From FEB-25 sp963822175 (GTDB lineage: Bacteria > Chloroflexota > Anaerolineae > Anaerolineales > UBA4823), in contig CAWGGJ010000003.1 of assembly GCA_963822175.1 (NCBI GenBank), positions 682,001-746,000 on the forward strand: a DNA stretch of 64,000 nt, read 5' to 3'. Below the pieces are notes generated by a model. The model made no database searches. It saw nothing but the letters and a program-made list of their open reading frames with translations, and was not told the origin of the DNA. Position numbers and translations under genes: made by a program. Positions 1 to 9,796 of the stretch are shown here, piece by piece (position 1 is the stretch's first letter; every line of letters begins with the position of its first letter).

Positions 1-210
1 GCCGATACCCTCCGTCTGCTCTGCCGAGCCTCCTCCACCATCACCCGTATCATCCCCACCCAGTGTCTCCTTCCCGCGACCAACTCCTCCCTGCCGGAAG
101 ATCTGGAGGAAGCTATCCGTTGGGTCAATCTCAAGCTTGGCGAGAAAACTTGGCATATCCCACTCCCCTCTGTCGCTTCCAGTTCAAAAAAACCTCCCGG
201 GAGAATCTGA
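1..210 (+). CDS. C-terminal end of an unidentified protein (partial)
   Basis: An open frame runs from the first base to a TGA at 208-210, giving 69 residues with no start inside the window. It contains a mildly amphipathic stretch with an acidic 'EDLEEAI' segment and ends in a Ser/Lys/Pro-rich tail. No motif that I recognise is present, so no function is assigned. The next gene on this strand is more than 200 bases away, so it is probably the last gene of an operon lying to the left. Confidence 0.4.
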   Translation, partial: ADTLRLLCRASSTITRIIPTQCLLPATNSSLPEDLEEAIRWVNLKLGEKTWHIPLPSVASSSKKPPGRI

Positions 211-441
211 ATTGAATGCTTTTGTTTTTTTTCCAATTCAATGATTTCTTGGACCACAATGACAAAAATATGCACTTAGGCGGGTCACGGCCTACCCATT
301 CTGCTTTTGATTTTCAGGTAAAATACTTATCTCCGTGTATATGCGTGTATCTGGGGTAATCGTTTTTCCCCGACAGAGGGGTGCCCTTGCTAATCATAGA
401 AGAGGGGTAAAATTAACCGGGCAGTTGTGAGGTGGAAGACG

Positions 442-660
442 ATGGAAATTGATGGATCACTGGTCTGTATTGGGGTGACTTTGCTACCGGTTTTATTCCT
501 CGGCTATGTTTATATACGTAAATCAAAGAATAAATCCAGGCATCCAGCAAACATGGCTGAGGGGATTGCATCCGTTGGTGTATACCCGGAGTTGGAAAAC
601 AAGCCAAAGAAACCGTACAGTATGTCGGAAGAAATACGGAAATTGTGGAAGTACAACTGA
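442..660 (+). CDS. Small single-pass membrane protein, unknown function
   Basis: Encodes about 72 residues. The ATG at 442 is preferred to a GTG at 427 because a purine-rich GAGGTGG lies just upstream of it. Residues about 6-24 form one hydrophobic segment, followed by a Lys/Arg/Ser-rich stretch, which predicts an N-out, C-in membrane anchor with a short cytoplasmic tail. The tail carries Pro/Lys clusters and ends in 'LWKYN'. No family is recognised. It stands alone between the partial gene at the left edge and kamA, with no close neighbour that suggests a role. Confidence 0.45.
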   Translation: MEIDGSLVCIGVTLLPVLFLGYVYIRKSKNKSRHPANMAEGIASVGVYPELENKPKKPYSMSEEIRKLWKYN

Positions 661-815
661 TCTGTACATGCATTCAGGCATGTCAAAACCCGATGTTACA
701 CCCTCGATGACAAAATAATTTAGTTCACCTTCGTGATCCTTCGAGTTCTTTGTGTACTTTACCTGACCCGAGTGTTCCTGGAGGGTGTGTTGTCCTTATA
801 TTAAAATCTTTTAAA

Positions 816-844
816 TTGCCAATTGTCACAAAACAGGATATACT
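816..844 (+). promoter_or_regulatory. Putative promoter of kamA
   Basis: TTGCCA at 816-821 and TATACT at 839-844 are separated by 17 bases. Transcription would start near 851, about 25 bases before the kamA ATG. Confidence 0.45.
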
Positions 845-874
845 CCCCCGTACCCCACCCAGGAGCAGACCCCT

Positions 875-2224
<1,350 letters not shown>

Positions 2225-2229
2225 CTCCC

Positions 2230-2257
2230 TTGACAGCCAGGGAATAATGTATATAAT
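2230..2257 (+). promoter_or_regulatory. Strong putative promoter upstream of the cysK leader
   Basis: A perfect TTGACA (2230-2235) and a perfect TATAAT (2252-2257) are 16 bases apart, just after the kamA stop codon. Transcription from about 2264 would give a leader of roughly 230 nt before the cysK start. Confidence 0.65.
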
Positions 2258-2263
2258 TATTAT

Positions 2264-2450
2264 GAATTTTGTCATATATATTCTTGAACAGGATTAATAT
2301 GTTTCGATATTGCATCTGTCTGAGGCGGGGTTTATAACCGCCTCTCCGTCAAAAAAATAACCCTTACCGGGCGACCAACGTTCTGACGAAAAGGTGGTAA
2401 CACCCCGCATGCGAAATTATTCTCGCGTGGCTGGAAACGCCACCTTTTTT
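2264..2450 (+). promoter_or_regulatory. Attenuator leader of cysK (T-box-like core plus terminator)
   Basis: The leader contains a perfect 7-bp hairpin (GAGGCGG/CCGCCTC, about 2321-2343), then AAGGTGGTAACACC at 2391-2404, which resembles the conserved T-box core, and then a hairpin GTGGC/GCCAC (2427-2443) running into six T residues. CCACCTT at 2440-2446 can pair either within that terminator or with AAGGTGG at 2391-2397, so two exclusive folds exist. The leader length suits a T-box. A TGC triplet at 2311-2313 could be a Cys specifier, but I could not draw a convincing Stem I. A SAM-responsive leader is the main alternative. Confidence 0.45.
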
Positions 2451-2496
2451 GTTTATGTGTTGGTCGTATGCATTTAAAGAAAGGTACCTTTTTACT

Positions 2497-3429
2497 ATGA
2501 AAATTGCAAATGACATTACCCAGCTGATCGGCAACACCCCCCTGGTGCGCCTGAACCGCCTGGCAGAAGGCGCAAAAGCGGAGGTGGTGGTCAAGCTGGA
2601 ATCTTTCAACCCGGCGCACAGCGTGAAGGACCGCATCGGGTTCTCGATGATCGAGGCAGCGGAAAGAGCAGGCAGGATCAAGGCCGACACGATCATCCTG
2701 GAGCCCACCAGCGGCAACACGGGCATCGCCCTGGCTATGGTGTGCGCAGCCCGAGGCTACAAGTGCATGCTGACCATGCCGGACACAATGAGCAAGGAAA
2801 GGCGCATGTTGTTACGGGCGTACGGGGCTGAGCTAATCCTCACCCCGGGGAGCGAGGGCATGCCGGGAGCCATCCGCACAGCGGAAGAGATGGCAGCAGC
2901 AGACCCGCGTTACTTCATCCCACAACAGTTCACGAACCCGGCCAACCCCGAGGTCCATCGCCGCACCACTGCCGAGGAGATATGGCAGGACACCGAGGGG
3001 AAGGCTGACTTCCTGGTGGCTGGGGTGGGGACGGGTGGAACCATCACCGGTATTGGCGAGGTGATCAAGGCACGCAAGCCGAGCTTCAAGGTGGTGGCGG
3101 TCGAGCCGGACGGGTCGGCGGTGCTCTCGGGTGGTCAGAAGGGGCCGCACCAGATCCAGGGGATCGGGGCAGGCTTCATTCCCGGCGTATTGAACACCAG
3201 CATCTACGACGAGGTGATGCGGGTGACAGACGAGGACGCTTTCGAGACCGCCCGCCGCATGGCCAGGCAGGAAGGCCTGCTGGTGGGTATCTCATCGGGT
3301 GCGGCGGTGTGGGCGGCACTGCAGGTGGCTGGGCGGGCTGAAAATGCCGGCAAGCTGATCGTGGTGATCATCCCGTCGTTCGGCGAGCGCTACCTGAGCA
3401 CACCGCTGTTCGCTGACCTGGCAGATTGA
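2497..3429 (+). CDS. cysK: Cysteine synthase (O-acetylserine sulfhydrylase)
   Basis: 310 residues from the ATG at 2497, which has AAAGAAAGG upstream; the longer frame from 2449 runs back over the terminator and is unlikely. It is a PLP fold-type II enzyme that makes cysteine from O-acetylserine and sulfide. The 'SVKDR' motif gives the PLP lysine at residue 44, 'TSGNTG' near residue 71 binds the substrate carboxylate, and 'GTGGT' downstream binds the PLP phosphate. It heads a run with cysE, which makes its substrate, 68 bases downstream, and an E1-like sulfur-transfer protein after that. The attenuator upstream suggests control by cysteine or a related metabolite. CysK and the CysK-like enzyme that uses a thiocarboxylated carrier protein are hard to tell apart here. 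Confidence 0.9.
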   Translation: MKIANDITQLIGNTPLVRLNRLAEGAKAEVVVKLESFNPAHSVKDRIGFSMIEAAERAGRIKADTIILEPTSGNTGIALAMVCAARGYKCMLTMPDTMSKERRMLLRAYGAELILTPGSEGMPGAIRTAEEMAAADPRYFIPQQFTNPANPEVHRRTTAEEIWQDTEGKADFLVAGVGTGGTITGIGEVIKARKPSFKVVAVEPDGSAVLSGGQKGPHQIQGIGAGFIPGVLNTSIYDEVMRVTDEDAFETARRMARQEGLLVGISSGAAVWAALQVAGRAENAGKLIVVIIPSFGERYLSTPLFADLAD

Positions 3430-3497
3430 AGCTGAATCGGCCTGATAAGCTCTGACAAGATGACCGGTATTTTAATGGTTGAGAAATGAGGTTGAAG

Positions 3498-4256
3498 ATG
3501 GAGATTCACACTTACAGCAACACTGCCCAGCAAAACAGGGAGCATGCCGGGCTGCTGAGGACCATGCGCTGGGACGTCCAGGCGGCACTCGAGCGCGACC
3601 CGGCGGCACAATCGGTGATGGAGGTTGTGCTGGGGTACCCGGGGCTGCATGCCCTGTGGGGGTACCGTATCGCCCACTGGCTGTGGCACCATAACCACAG
3701 GCTGACCGGACGCCTGTTCTCCCAATTCATGCGCAGCCTGACGGGGATCGAGATCCACCCGGGAGCCAGCATCGGGCAGGGGTTGTTCATCGACCATGGT
3801 ATGGGGGTGGTGATCGGTGAGACGGCCGAGATCGGTGAGGACGTGACCCTGTACCACGGGGTGACCCTGGGCGGCACCAGCCTGGAGAAAGGCAAGCGCC
3901 ATCCCACCCTGGGTGACCGGGTGGTGGTAGGCGCTGGGGCGAAGATCCTGGGGAACATCACCATCGGGGCAGATACCCGCATCGGGGCCAACGCGGTGGT
4001 GGTGAAGTCGGTGCCGGCCAACTCGGTGGTGGTGGGTGTGCCGGGGCAGAACATCGCCCGCAGCAAACCACATCACGCCTCCGACTCGCCTGACCTGGAC
4101 CACACCGCCCTGCCGGACCTGGTGGGGGTATCGTTGATGGAGCTGATGCAACGCGTGGAAGCCCTGGAAGAGCAGGTGGACGGAGGGGAGGCGGAAAAAC
4201 CGCACATCCATGCTCCTACCGACGGCAACTGGCATGGGGAAGACTTTTCGATCTAA
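3498..4256 (+). CDS. cysE: Serine O-acetyltransferase
   Basis: About 252 residues from the ATG at 3498, chosen because GAGG lies six bases upstream; an in-frame ATG at 3486 would add four residues. It acetylates serine with acetyl-CoA to give O-acetylserine, the substrate of the neighbouring cysK. An N-terminal helical region is followed by left-handed beta-helix hexapeptide repeats from about residue 80 ('IHPGASIGQGLFIDHG', 'IGADTRIGANAVV'), with the family's 'DHG.G.VIGETA' segment and the 'GGTS' turn. The C-terminus extends beyond the catalytic repeat with an acidic helical tail that does not end in the Ile which docks CysE into CysK in enterobacteria, so a cysteine synthase complex of that type is not supported by sequence. 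Confidence 0.9.
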   Translation: MEIHTYSNTAQQNREHAGLLRTMRWDVQAALERDPAAQSVMEVVLGYPGLHALWGYRIAHWLWHHNHRLTGRLFSQFMRSLTGIEIHPGASIGQGLFIDHGMGVVIGETAEIGEDVTLYHGVTLGGTSLEKGKRHPTLGDRVVVGAGAKILGNITIGADTRIGANAVVVKSVPANSVVVGVPGQNIARSKPHHASDSPDLDHTALPDLVGVSLMELMQRVEALEEQVDGGEAEKPHIHAPTDGNWHGEDFSI

Positions 4257-4310
4257 AAAATCGGGTAGGATGGTTCCTGCCACGATAGAAGTAACCTCAC
4301 AGCCAGAAAA

Positions 4311-5483
4311 ATGGATTATACTCATCCCATGCTGCCCACACTATCGCATGAAGAAATCCTGCGCTACTCGCGGCACCTGCTGATCCCGGATGTTGGGCTG
4401 GAGGGCCAGCGCAAGCTCAAAGCTGCCAGTGTGCTCATCATCGGCACGGGTGGGTTGGGCTCACCGGTAGCGCTGTACCTGGCGGCAGCTGGTGTGGGTC
4501 ACATCGGGTTGGTGGATTTTGACGTGGTCGACCGGACCAACCTGCAGCGCCAGGTGATCCACGGCACATCGACGGTGGGCAAGCTCAAGGTCGAGTCTGC
4601 CCGCAAGCGCATGCTGGATCTGAACCCAGACATCCAGGTGGACACCTACAACGAAGCGTTCACTTCAAGCAACGCCATCGAGATCGCCAAGCCATACGAC
4701 CTGATCGTGGATGGGTCGGACAATTTTCCCACGCGCTATCTGACCAATGACCTGTGCGTGCTTACCGGGAAGCCCAACGTGTACGGCTCGGTGTACCGCT
4801 TTGAAGGCCAGGTGAGCGTGTTCGATGCGCGGGTGGGGCCGTGTTACCGCTGCCTGTTCCCCGACCCGCCTCCCCCAGGCCTGGTGCCCTCGTGCGCGGA
4901 GAGCGGCATCCTCGGCATTTTGCCCGGCACGATTGGCACACTGCAGGCCACCGAAGCGATCAAGCTGATCCTGGGCACTGGAGAACCACTGATCGGGCGG
5001 CTGCTGCTGTACAACGCCCAGGACATGTCGTTCGAGTTCGTGCGGCTGCATAAGAATCCCAAGTGCAGGGTATGCGGGGAACATCCCACGGTCACCGCGC
5101 TGATCGATTATGACCAATTCTGTGGAGTGCCCGGTCATACAACAGAAAGCGGGTCGGCAGGGGAAGAATGGGATATCACCCCGAGCGAGCTGGCGGAACA
5201 GCTGAGAGCCGGGGTTGAGCTTGACCTGGTGGATGTCCGGGAGCCACACGAGCTGGAAATCTCGCGTATCGAAGGAGCCCGCGTTATCCCGCTGGGACAG
5301 CTGGCTTCACGCACCAACGAACTTAAGCAGAACGATGATATCGTTTTGATATGTAAAGCAGGGGTCAGGTCCACCCGGGCGCTGCACATCCTGCTTGGAG
5401 CGGGGTTCCAAAGGCTGCACAACCTTAAAGGGGGGATGAATGCCTGGGCCAAGGAAGTCGACCCGAGCCAGCCGATCTATTGA
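4311..5483 (+). CDS. moeB: E1-like sulfur-carrier adenylyltransferase fused to rhodanese (MoeB/MoeZ type)
   Basis: 390 residues. The N-terminal Rossmann domain carries 'GTGGLGSP' at 45-52 for ATP binding and two CxxC pairs (178/181 and 252/255) for structural zinc. Cys195 in 'PSCAESG' matches the conserved cysteine of this E1 family. Residues about 290-390 are a rhodanese domain with the persulfide cysteine at 348 ('LICKAGVRS'). Such proteins adenylate the C-terminal glycine of a ubiquitin-like carrier (MoaD, ThiS or CysO type) and pass sulfur to it. No carrier gene is in the window. Its place directly after cysK and cysE suggests sulfur delivery to cysteine or a cofactor. An alternative start is the ATG at 4329. 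Confidence 0.85.
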   Translation: MDYTHPMLPTLSHEEILRYSRHLLIPDVGLEGQRKLKAASVLIIGTGGLGSPVALYLAAAGVGHIGLVDFDVVDRTNLQRQVIHGTSTVGKLKVESARKRMLDLNPDIQVDTYNEAFTSSNAIEIAKPYDLIVDGSDNFPTRYLTNDLCVLTGKPNVYGSVYRFEGQVSVFDARVGPCYRCLFPDPPPPGLVPSCAESGILGILPGTIGTLQATEAIKLILGTGEPLIGRLLLYNAQDMSFEFVRLHKNPKCRVCGEHPTVTALIDYDQFCGVPGHTTESGSAGEEWDITPSELAEQLRAGVELDLVDVREPHELEISRIEGARVIPLGQLASRTNELKQNDDIVLICKAGVRSTRALHILLGAGFQRLHNLKGGMNAWAKEVDPSQPIY

Positions 5484-6364
5484 TGACAGCCAAGACTTCC
5501 CACCCACTGACGATGCTGGTCTGCCTGGCGCACCCTGACGATGAAACTTTCGGCATGGGGGGTACGCTGGCGCTGTACACCCGCCGTGGCGTGCATGTGC
5601 ACCTGGTGTGCGGAACACGGGGCGAAGTGGGTGAAATGACCCCCGAGCTGATGCAGGGATTCAGCTCCATCGGTGAGCGGCGCGAATCGGAGCTACGCTG
5701 TGCAGCAGGCATCCTGGGAATCGAAGGAGTGTACTTCCTCGGATACCGCGATTCGGGCATGCCTGGCACAGTGGACAACCAGCATCCCAATGCCCTGACC
5801 GCCCAGCCCGTGGATGAGGTGGCAGCGAAGATTGTCCATTATATCCGCTGGCTTCAGCCGATGGTGGTGGTGACCCATGACCCCATTGGTGGCTATAAAC
5901 ACCCGGATCACATCGCCATGCACCGCGCCACCTTACGTGCCTTCGAGCTGGCGGGCGACCCCAGCTACATCACCGACTTGCCGCCCCACCTGCCTGACAG
6001 GCTATATTACCAGACCATGCCCAAGACTCTGCTACGCTGGGCGGTGAGGCTGGCGCCGTTGCTGGGGATGGACCCGCACAAATTTGGCCACAACAAGGAT
6101 ATTGACCTGGCGTCCTTGGTGGCAGAGGGAGATTTCCCCACGCATGCCCACATCAACTGCCGCAGCGTGCTGGAGACCAGGGACGAAGCGACAGCCTGCC
6201 ATACGAGCCAATTGGGAGGAGCGATCGGGCGCAAGGGACCGATGAGCTTCCTTAGGCGCTACTTTGGGGTGACCGAGACCTTTATGCGGGCTTACCCCGT
6301 GCCAGGGAAGGGATTACGGGAGAAGGATTTGTTCGAGGGGTTGGGAGAGAGTACAGTTCAGTAG
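5483..6364 (+). CDS. PIG-L/LmbE family N-acetylglucosamine deacetylase
   Basis: 293 residues from the ATG at 5483, which overlaps the preceding stop codon by one base, so the two genes are translationally coupled. The zinc motif 'HPDDE' is at residues 17-21 and a second zinc-binding 'HPDHIAMH' lies near residue 138. The family removes acetyl groups from GlcNAc-type substrates, including GlcNAc-malate and GlcNAc-inositol in the synthesis of the low-molecular-weight thiols bacillithiol and mycothiol. Coupling to cysteine genes makes a thiol-related role attractive, but no glycosyltransferase or cysteine ligase partner is present, so this is inference only. Confidence 0.8.
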   Translation: MTAKTSHPLTMLVCLAHPDDETFGMGGTLALYTRRGVHVHLVCGTRGEVGEMTPELMQGFSSIGERRESELRCAAGILGIEGVYFLGYRDSGMPGTVDNQHPNALTAQPVDEVAAKIVHYIRWLQPMVVVTHDPIGGYKHPDHIAMHRATLRAFELAGDPSYITDLPPHLPDRLYYQTMPKTLLRWAVRLAPLLGMDPHKFGHNKDIDLASLVAEGDFPTHAHINCRSVLETRDEATACHTSQLGGAIGRKGPMSFLRRYFGVTETFMRAYPVPGKGLREKDLFEGLGESTVQ

Positions 6365-6399
6365 TCTGGCTTGGTTTCCGAATGCTGGGGGTTAATACA

Positions 6400-7209
6400 T
6401 TATACAGAGCACTTCTTGAGTGCGGTAAAAATTAATTCATGACTTTCTTGAGTGGCAGACGCATCGGTATAGTCGCCGCAAACGGAAATACAATGAAAAC
6501 CAGCAACCCGCAGCATGAGGATTACCTCATTCTTCATGTATATGCTGCCGTGCATTGATGCTTGTTGGGTTGCAGCTAATTCACCCGAGACCCATTTTTC
6601 AATTCGTACTTCACAGACGTAAGTCTGCTCTAGCATATCAGTGCTAACCAGGCGATAAGACTCAACATATTCGCTGCCGTCTGCAGCAATGCAATGTTTG
6701 CCTTCTTCGGGCCAGGGCTCAGGTAATAAAATAGGCTTAGTGGGATTCCATTTATCCCACCACTCGGAGTTTGCATATTCAGCTTCAACATTAAATATCA
6801 ACGCTCCCCCTTCATGTAAGTGTTCAAAGCAACACTTTAGCGTTGTTAGGGCTTTTTCACGCCCTCCAGCCAGATTGAAAGCATCCCATATATATATGGT
6901 CTGATATAGGCGGGGTATCAAAAAGCTGTGCATAGGCTGCTCGTATAAATGGGGCCGGAATCCATCTCGTAAAGCCTTGTCAATACAGTGGCGTAACATA
7001 TCACCAGAAATATCACAGCCTTCAACGTCTACGCCAGCGCGCAGGATTGGCAACAACAAGCGCCCTGTACCGCAGCCCAGGTCTAGAACAGGCTGCCCAA
7101 ACCGTTCGATCGCGCGCAGTAAAAAAGGTACCTGGTAGGGCTCCGGAGTTAATACAGCAACCCGCTCAGCCATCAAACCATAGAACCAATTTACAGGTTC
7201 ATCACTCAT
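6400..7209 (-). CDS. Class I SAM-dependent methyltransferase
   Basis: 269 residues. The SAM-binding motif 'VLDLGCGTGRLLLP' is at about residues 41-54, followed by 'GVDVEGCDISGDMLRHC' at the second strand, a standard class I methyltransferase layout. The rest contains a Trp-rich segment around residues 130-150 of a kind seen in small-molecule methyltransferases. The substrate is unknown. The gene is minus strand and lies 61 bases downstream of radA, so it may be read from the same transcript, although nothing links their functions. Confidence 0.75.
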   Translation of the reverse strand: MSDEPVNWFYGLMAERVAVLTPEPYQVPFLLRAIERFGQPVLDLGCGTGRLLLPILRAGVDVEGCDISGDMLRHCIDKALRDGFRPHLYEQPMHSFLIPRLYQTIYIWDAFNLAGGREKALTTLKCCFEHLHEGGALIFNVEAEYANSEWWDKWNPTKPILLPEPWPEEGKHCIAADGSEYVESYRLVSTDMLEQTYVCEVRIEKWVSGELAATQQASMHGSIYMKNEVILMLRVAGFHCISVCGDYTDASATQESHELIFTALKKCSV

Positions 7210-7270
7210 TACTTATTCCTCGTGTTTTTTCCAGTTGGTGTAGACAATCAGGATGCTAGACGAAATGCTT

Positions 7271-8662
7271 TTATTGTGCCTTAACCATCGCCCTCTCCAG
7301 TGCTTCACGGAGTGAGCGCACCTCCACCACTTCGATGCCCGCGGGCCAGGGTTCAGCTTTGTGCACGCGTTTGGGCACAATGGCAGTCTTGAAACCCAGC
7401 TTGGCGGCCTCACGCAAGCGGGCAGGCATCTGGCCAACCAGGCGCAGCTCACCGGAGAGACCCACTTCACCGATGAGGACCGTGTCGGCCTTGACCGGTA
7501 CATCCCGCATCGAGGAGGCAATGGCGGCTGCCACTGCCAGGTCGGCAGCTGGTTCTTCAACCTGAATGCCCCCAACCACATTGACAAAAATGTCCTGGTC
7601 ACCCAGGTGCAGCCCTAACCGCCGGGCCAACACAGCGCTAACCAGCAGCAGGCGGTTGAAGTCAATGCCATTGGGAGTTCGACGCGGGTTGCCAAATGCA
7701 GTCGGGCTGGAGAGCCCCTGCACCTCCACCAGGATGGGGCGCGTGCCCTCCATGGTGACAGCGATGGCGCTACCAGGGGTGTTGACCATACGCTCGGCCA
7801 GGAATGCCTCGGAGGGGTTGGTGATCTCCACCATGCCGCGCTCGCGCATCTCGAAAACCCCCACCTCGGAGGTGGCGCCAAAGCGGTTCTTGACCGAGCG
7901 AAGGAGACGGTAGGATTGGAAGCGATCACCTTCCAGGTAAAGCACCGTATCGACGATATGCTCGAGCACGCGCGGGCCAGCAATTGCCCCTTCCTTGGTG
8001 ACATGCCCGATGAGGAAGATGGCCATGCCAGAGCTCTTGGCCAGCTCACGCAGGCGGGAGGCGCATTCGCGCACCTGGGTGACACTGCCGGCACCGGACT
8101 CAAGCTCGGGCATATAGGTGGTCTGGATGGAATCCACAATCACCAGCGAAGGTTTCACTGCAGCGATGTGATCGAGGATGGCGCCAAGGTTGGTCTCTGT
8201 GACCAGCAACAATCCCCCGGGCATCTCACCCTGGTCCTCCTTGAGCAGGCGGTTGGCGCGCATCTTGATCTGGCGCTCCGATTCCTCACCCGACACGTAG
8301 AACACCGTTTCTGAACGCGCCATTTCAAGAGCCACCTGCAGGAGGAGGGTGGATTTCCCTATCCCCGGGTCGCCACCCACCAGGACGATGGAACCCGGCA
8401 CGATCCCGCCACCCAGGACGCGGGCGAACTCACCGATGGAAAGAGCCCAGCGTTCATCGACATCGCCTTCGATCTCAGACAATCGGCGGGGGGTGGAAGC
8501 ACCGGTCAAGCCGCGCCCAGCTGAATGAACCGCCTTGGCGGGTGCCGCGATGATCTCCTCGACCATGCTGTTCCAGGCACCGCATTGCGGGCAGCGCCCC
8601 ATGGGGCGGGCAGCTGTGCGCCCGCATTGCTGGCAAACGTATTGGGTGTGTGTTTTTGGCAT
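7271..8662 (-). CDS. radA: DNA repair protein RadA
   Basis: 463 residues, full length for the family. It opens with a four-cysteine zinc finger (C10, C13, C24, C27), followed by a RecA-like ATPase with Walker A 'GGDPGIGKST' at 96-105 and the RadA-specific KNRFG motif at 258-262. The C-terminal third is the Lon protease-like domain, which lacks proteolytic activity in this family. RadA is a DnaB-like hexameric helicase that drives branch migration in recombinational repair and natural transformation. It is flanked by two unrelated methyltransferase genes on the same strand. Everything expected is present. Confidence 0.95.
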   Translation of the reverse strand: MPKTHTQYVCQQCGRTAARPMGRCPQCGAWNSMVEEIIAAPAKAVHSAGRGLTGASTPRRLSEIEGDVDERWALSIGEFARVLGGGIVPGSIVLVGGDPGIGKSTLLLQVALEMARSETVFYVSGEESERQIKMRANRLLKEDQGEMPGGLLLVTETNLGAILDHIAAVKPSLVIVDSIQTTYMPELESGAGSVTQVRECASRLRELAKSSGMAIFLIGHVTKEGAIAGPRVLEHIVDTVLYLEGDRFQSYRLLRSVKNRFGATSEVGVFEMRERGMVEITNPSEAFLAERMVNTPGSAIAVTMEGTRPILVEVQGLSSPTAFGNPRRTPNGIDFNRLLLVSAVLARRLGLHLGDQDIFVNVVGGIQVEEPAADLAVAAAIASSMRDVPVKADTVLIGEVGLSGELRLVGQMPARLREAAKLGFKTAIVPKRVHKAEPWPAGIEVVEVRSLREALERAMVKAQ

Positions 8663-8761
8663 AGGAAGATTATATCAAGGACTGGTTTGTTGATCGAATA
8701 AGTAGATCAAATCGATGATGAGTATTTTTTTTATTTACGCATGGAGATAAGCGGATTCATC

Positions 8762-9553
8762 TTACTCAAACTTAACAAATATATCCCCAGAGTATTCAAT
8801 CGATGAATTGCTTATTACAGTAAGCAAATACTCCGGATCATCGATCCACTCTTTCAATGCCAGCCTGGTAAAGTCGAAGGTGGGGGCATAATTTAATCTC
8901 ATTTTTCCAAGCTCACCCAGAAGCCTCAGGCAAGATTCGGTATCATCCAGGAAACCGCGTGAATACTCAAAAGAAAGGCTCGGGATAGCAGTGCTTAACC
9001 CTTTAAATACATTTAACTCATAGCCTTCAACATCGACCTTACAAAAAACAGGCTTGCCGTATTCTCGAATCAGGTCATCCATGGTTGTCACAGGCACTAT
9101 TTTTGATCCTGTCCATTTTCGGTTTTTAAATGGTCCATGCTGGATAAATTTTTCAGAAAAGCTTGCCGTAGCACTATTGTTGGTATCGATGAACAAAACG
9201 CGTTCACCTTTTTCTTCAGCCACACCCATCTCAACGATCAAAATATCATGATTATTTTTAAACCTGCGTTTTAATCTCTGAATACAAAATGGTTGGGGTT
9301 CGATACATATAACCCTGGCTCCGAGTGCCAGATAACAGGCAGCATAATAACCGGTATGGGCACCGATATCGAAAACCAGACTGCCTGGATGGATAAATTG
9401 AGAATGCAGCTCTCTCAAGGAATCTTTTTTCGTGAATTCATATATATCTCGCAGAGGCCTCCTGATGGCAGACGGAATTTGTTGAATTAATCGATCGGCT
9501 AACATATGAACCTCTGACAAGCAAACCCTATCCGCATTATTTATTTTAACCAA
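8762..9553 (-). CDS. FkbM family methyltransferase
   Basis: 263 residues. 'LVFDIGAHTGYYAACYL' near residue 55 is the SAM-binding loop in the form typical of FkbM enzymes, and 'PVFCKVDVEGYELNVFKG' further on is their signature. These enzymes usually methylate hydroxyl groups on sugars of surface polysaccharides, glycolipids or natural products. There is no glycan cluster next to it, so the substrate is open. Codon use looks more AT-rich than that of radA, which fits an accessory, possibly transferred gene. Met17 is an alternative start. Confidence 0.75.
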   Translation of the reverse strand: MVKINNADRVCLSEVHMLADRLIQQIPSAIRRPLRDIYEFTKKDSLRELHSQFIHPGSLVFDIGAHTGYYAACYLALGARVICIEPQPFCIQRLKRRFKNNHDILIVEMGVAEEKGERVLFIDTNNSATASFSEKFIQHGPFKNRKWTGSKIVPVTTMDDLIREYGKPVFCKVDVEGYELNVFKGLSTAIPSLSFEYSRGFLDDTESCLRLLGELGKMRLNYAPTFDFTRLALKEWIDDPEYLLTVISNSSIEYSGDIFVKFE

Positions 9554-9670
9554 GATTTTACTAAGATGTCAACCGATGCATACTCCAGGTGGATAACGAT
9601 GCTAAATAACCCATATTCACTGCATAGGCTGGGGTTTGTCCTTCTTGTTCCCGATTTTTTAATCTCCAAG

Positions 9671-9796
9671 TCACCTGTCTCTCAATTTATCCAGCTGCTG
9701 CTGTGCTTGCTGGCAGATGTTGGAGTTATCACCACACAGATCCAAGACGCGGAGCATATCTACGACAGCTTTTCCCGTGTAATGCTGCACATACAT
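9671..9796 (-). pseudogene. Duplicated C-terminal remnant of the upstream TPR protein
   Basis: A 41-residue frame begins with ATG at 9796, immediately after and in frame with the TAA (9797-9799) of the TPR gene. Its 'VLDLCGDNSNICQQAQQQL' closely resembles the end of that protein, 'VLEVCGDEADLCQNAQEIL'. It is either the tail of a second, mostly deleted tandem copy or a downstream extension cut off by a nonsense codon. It has no ribosome site of its own. Confidence 0.45.

Noticed and set aside
2321..2450. Standard SAM-I riboswitch before cysK
   Set aside because: GGGCGACC and AAGGTGGTAA recall parts of the class, but the expected GATGA kink-turn partner and the 5' AGAGGTGGAGGGA element were not found.
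3390..4325. 311-codon frame on the minus strand over cysE
   Set aside because: It lies opposite the well-supported cysE, is rich in His/Arg/Gln/Pro as GC-rich shadow frames are, and has no ribosome site.
4665..5249. 194-codon frame on the minus strand inside the moeB-type gene
   Set aside because: Shadow of a confirmed gene with all motifs in the other frame.
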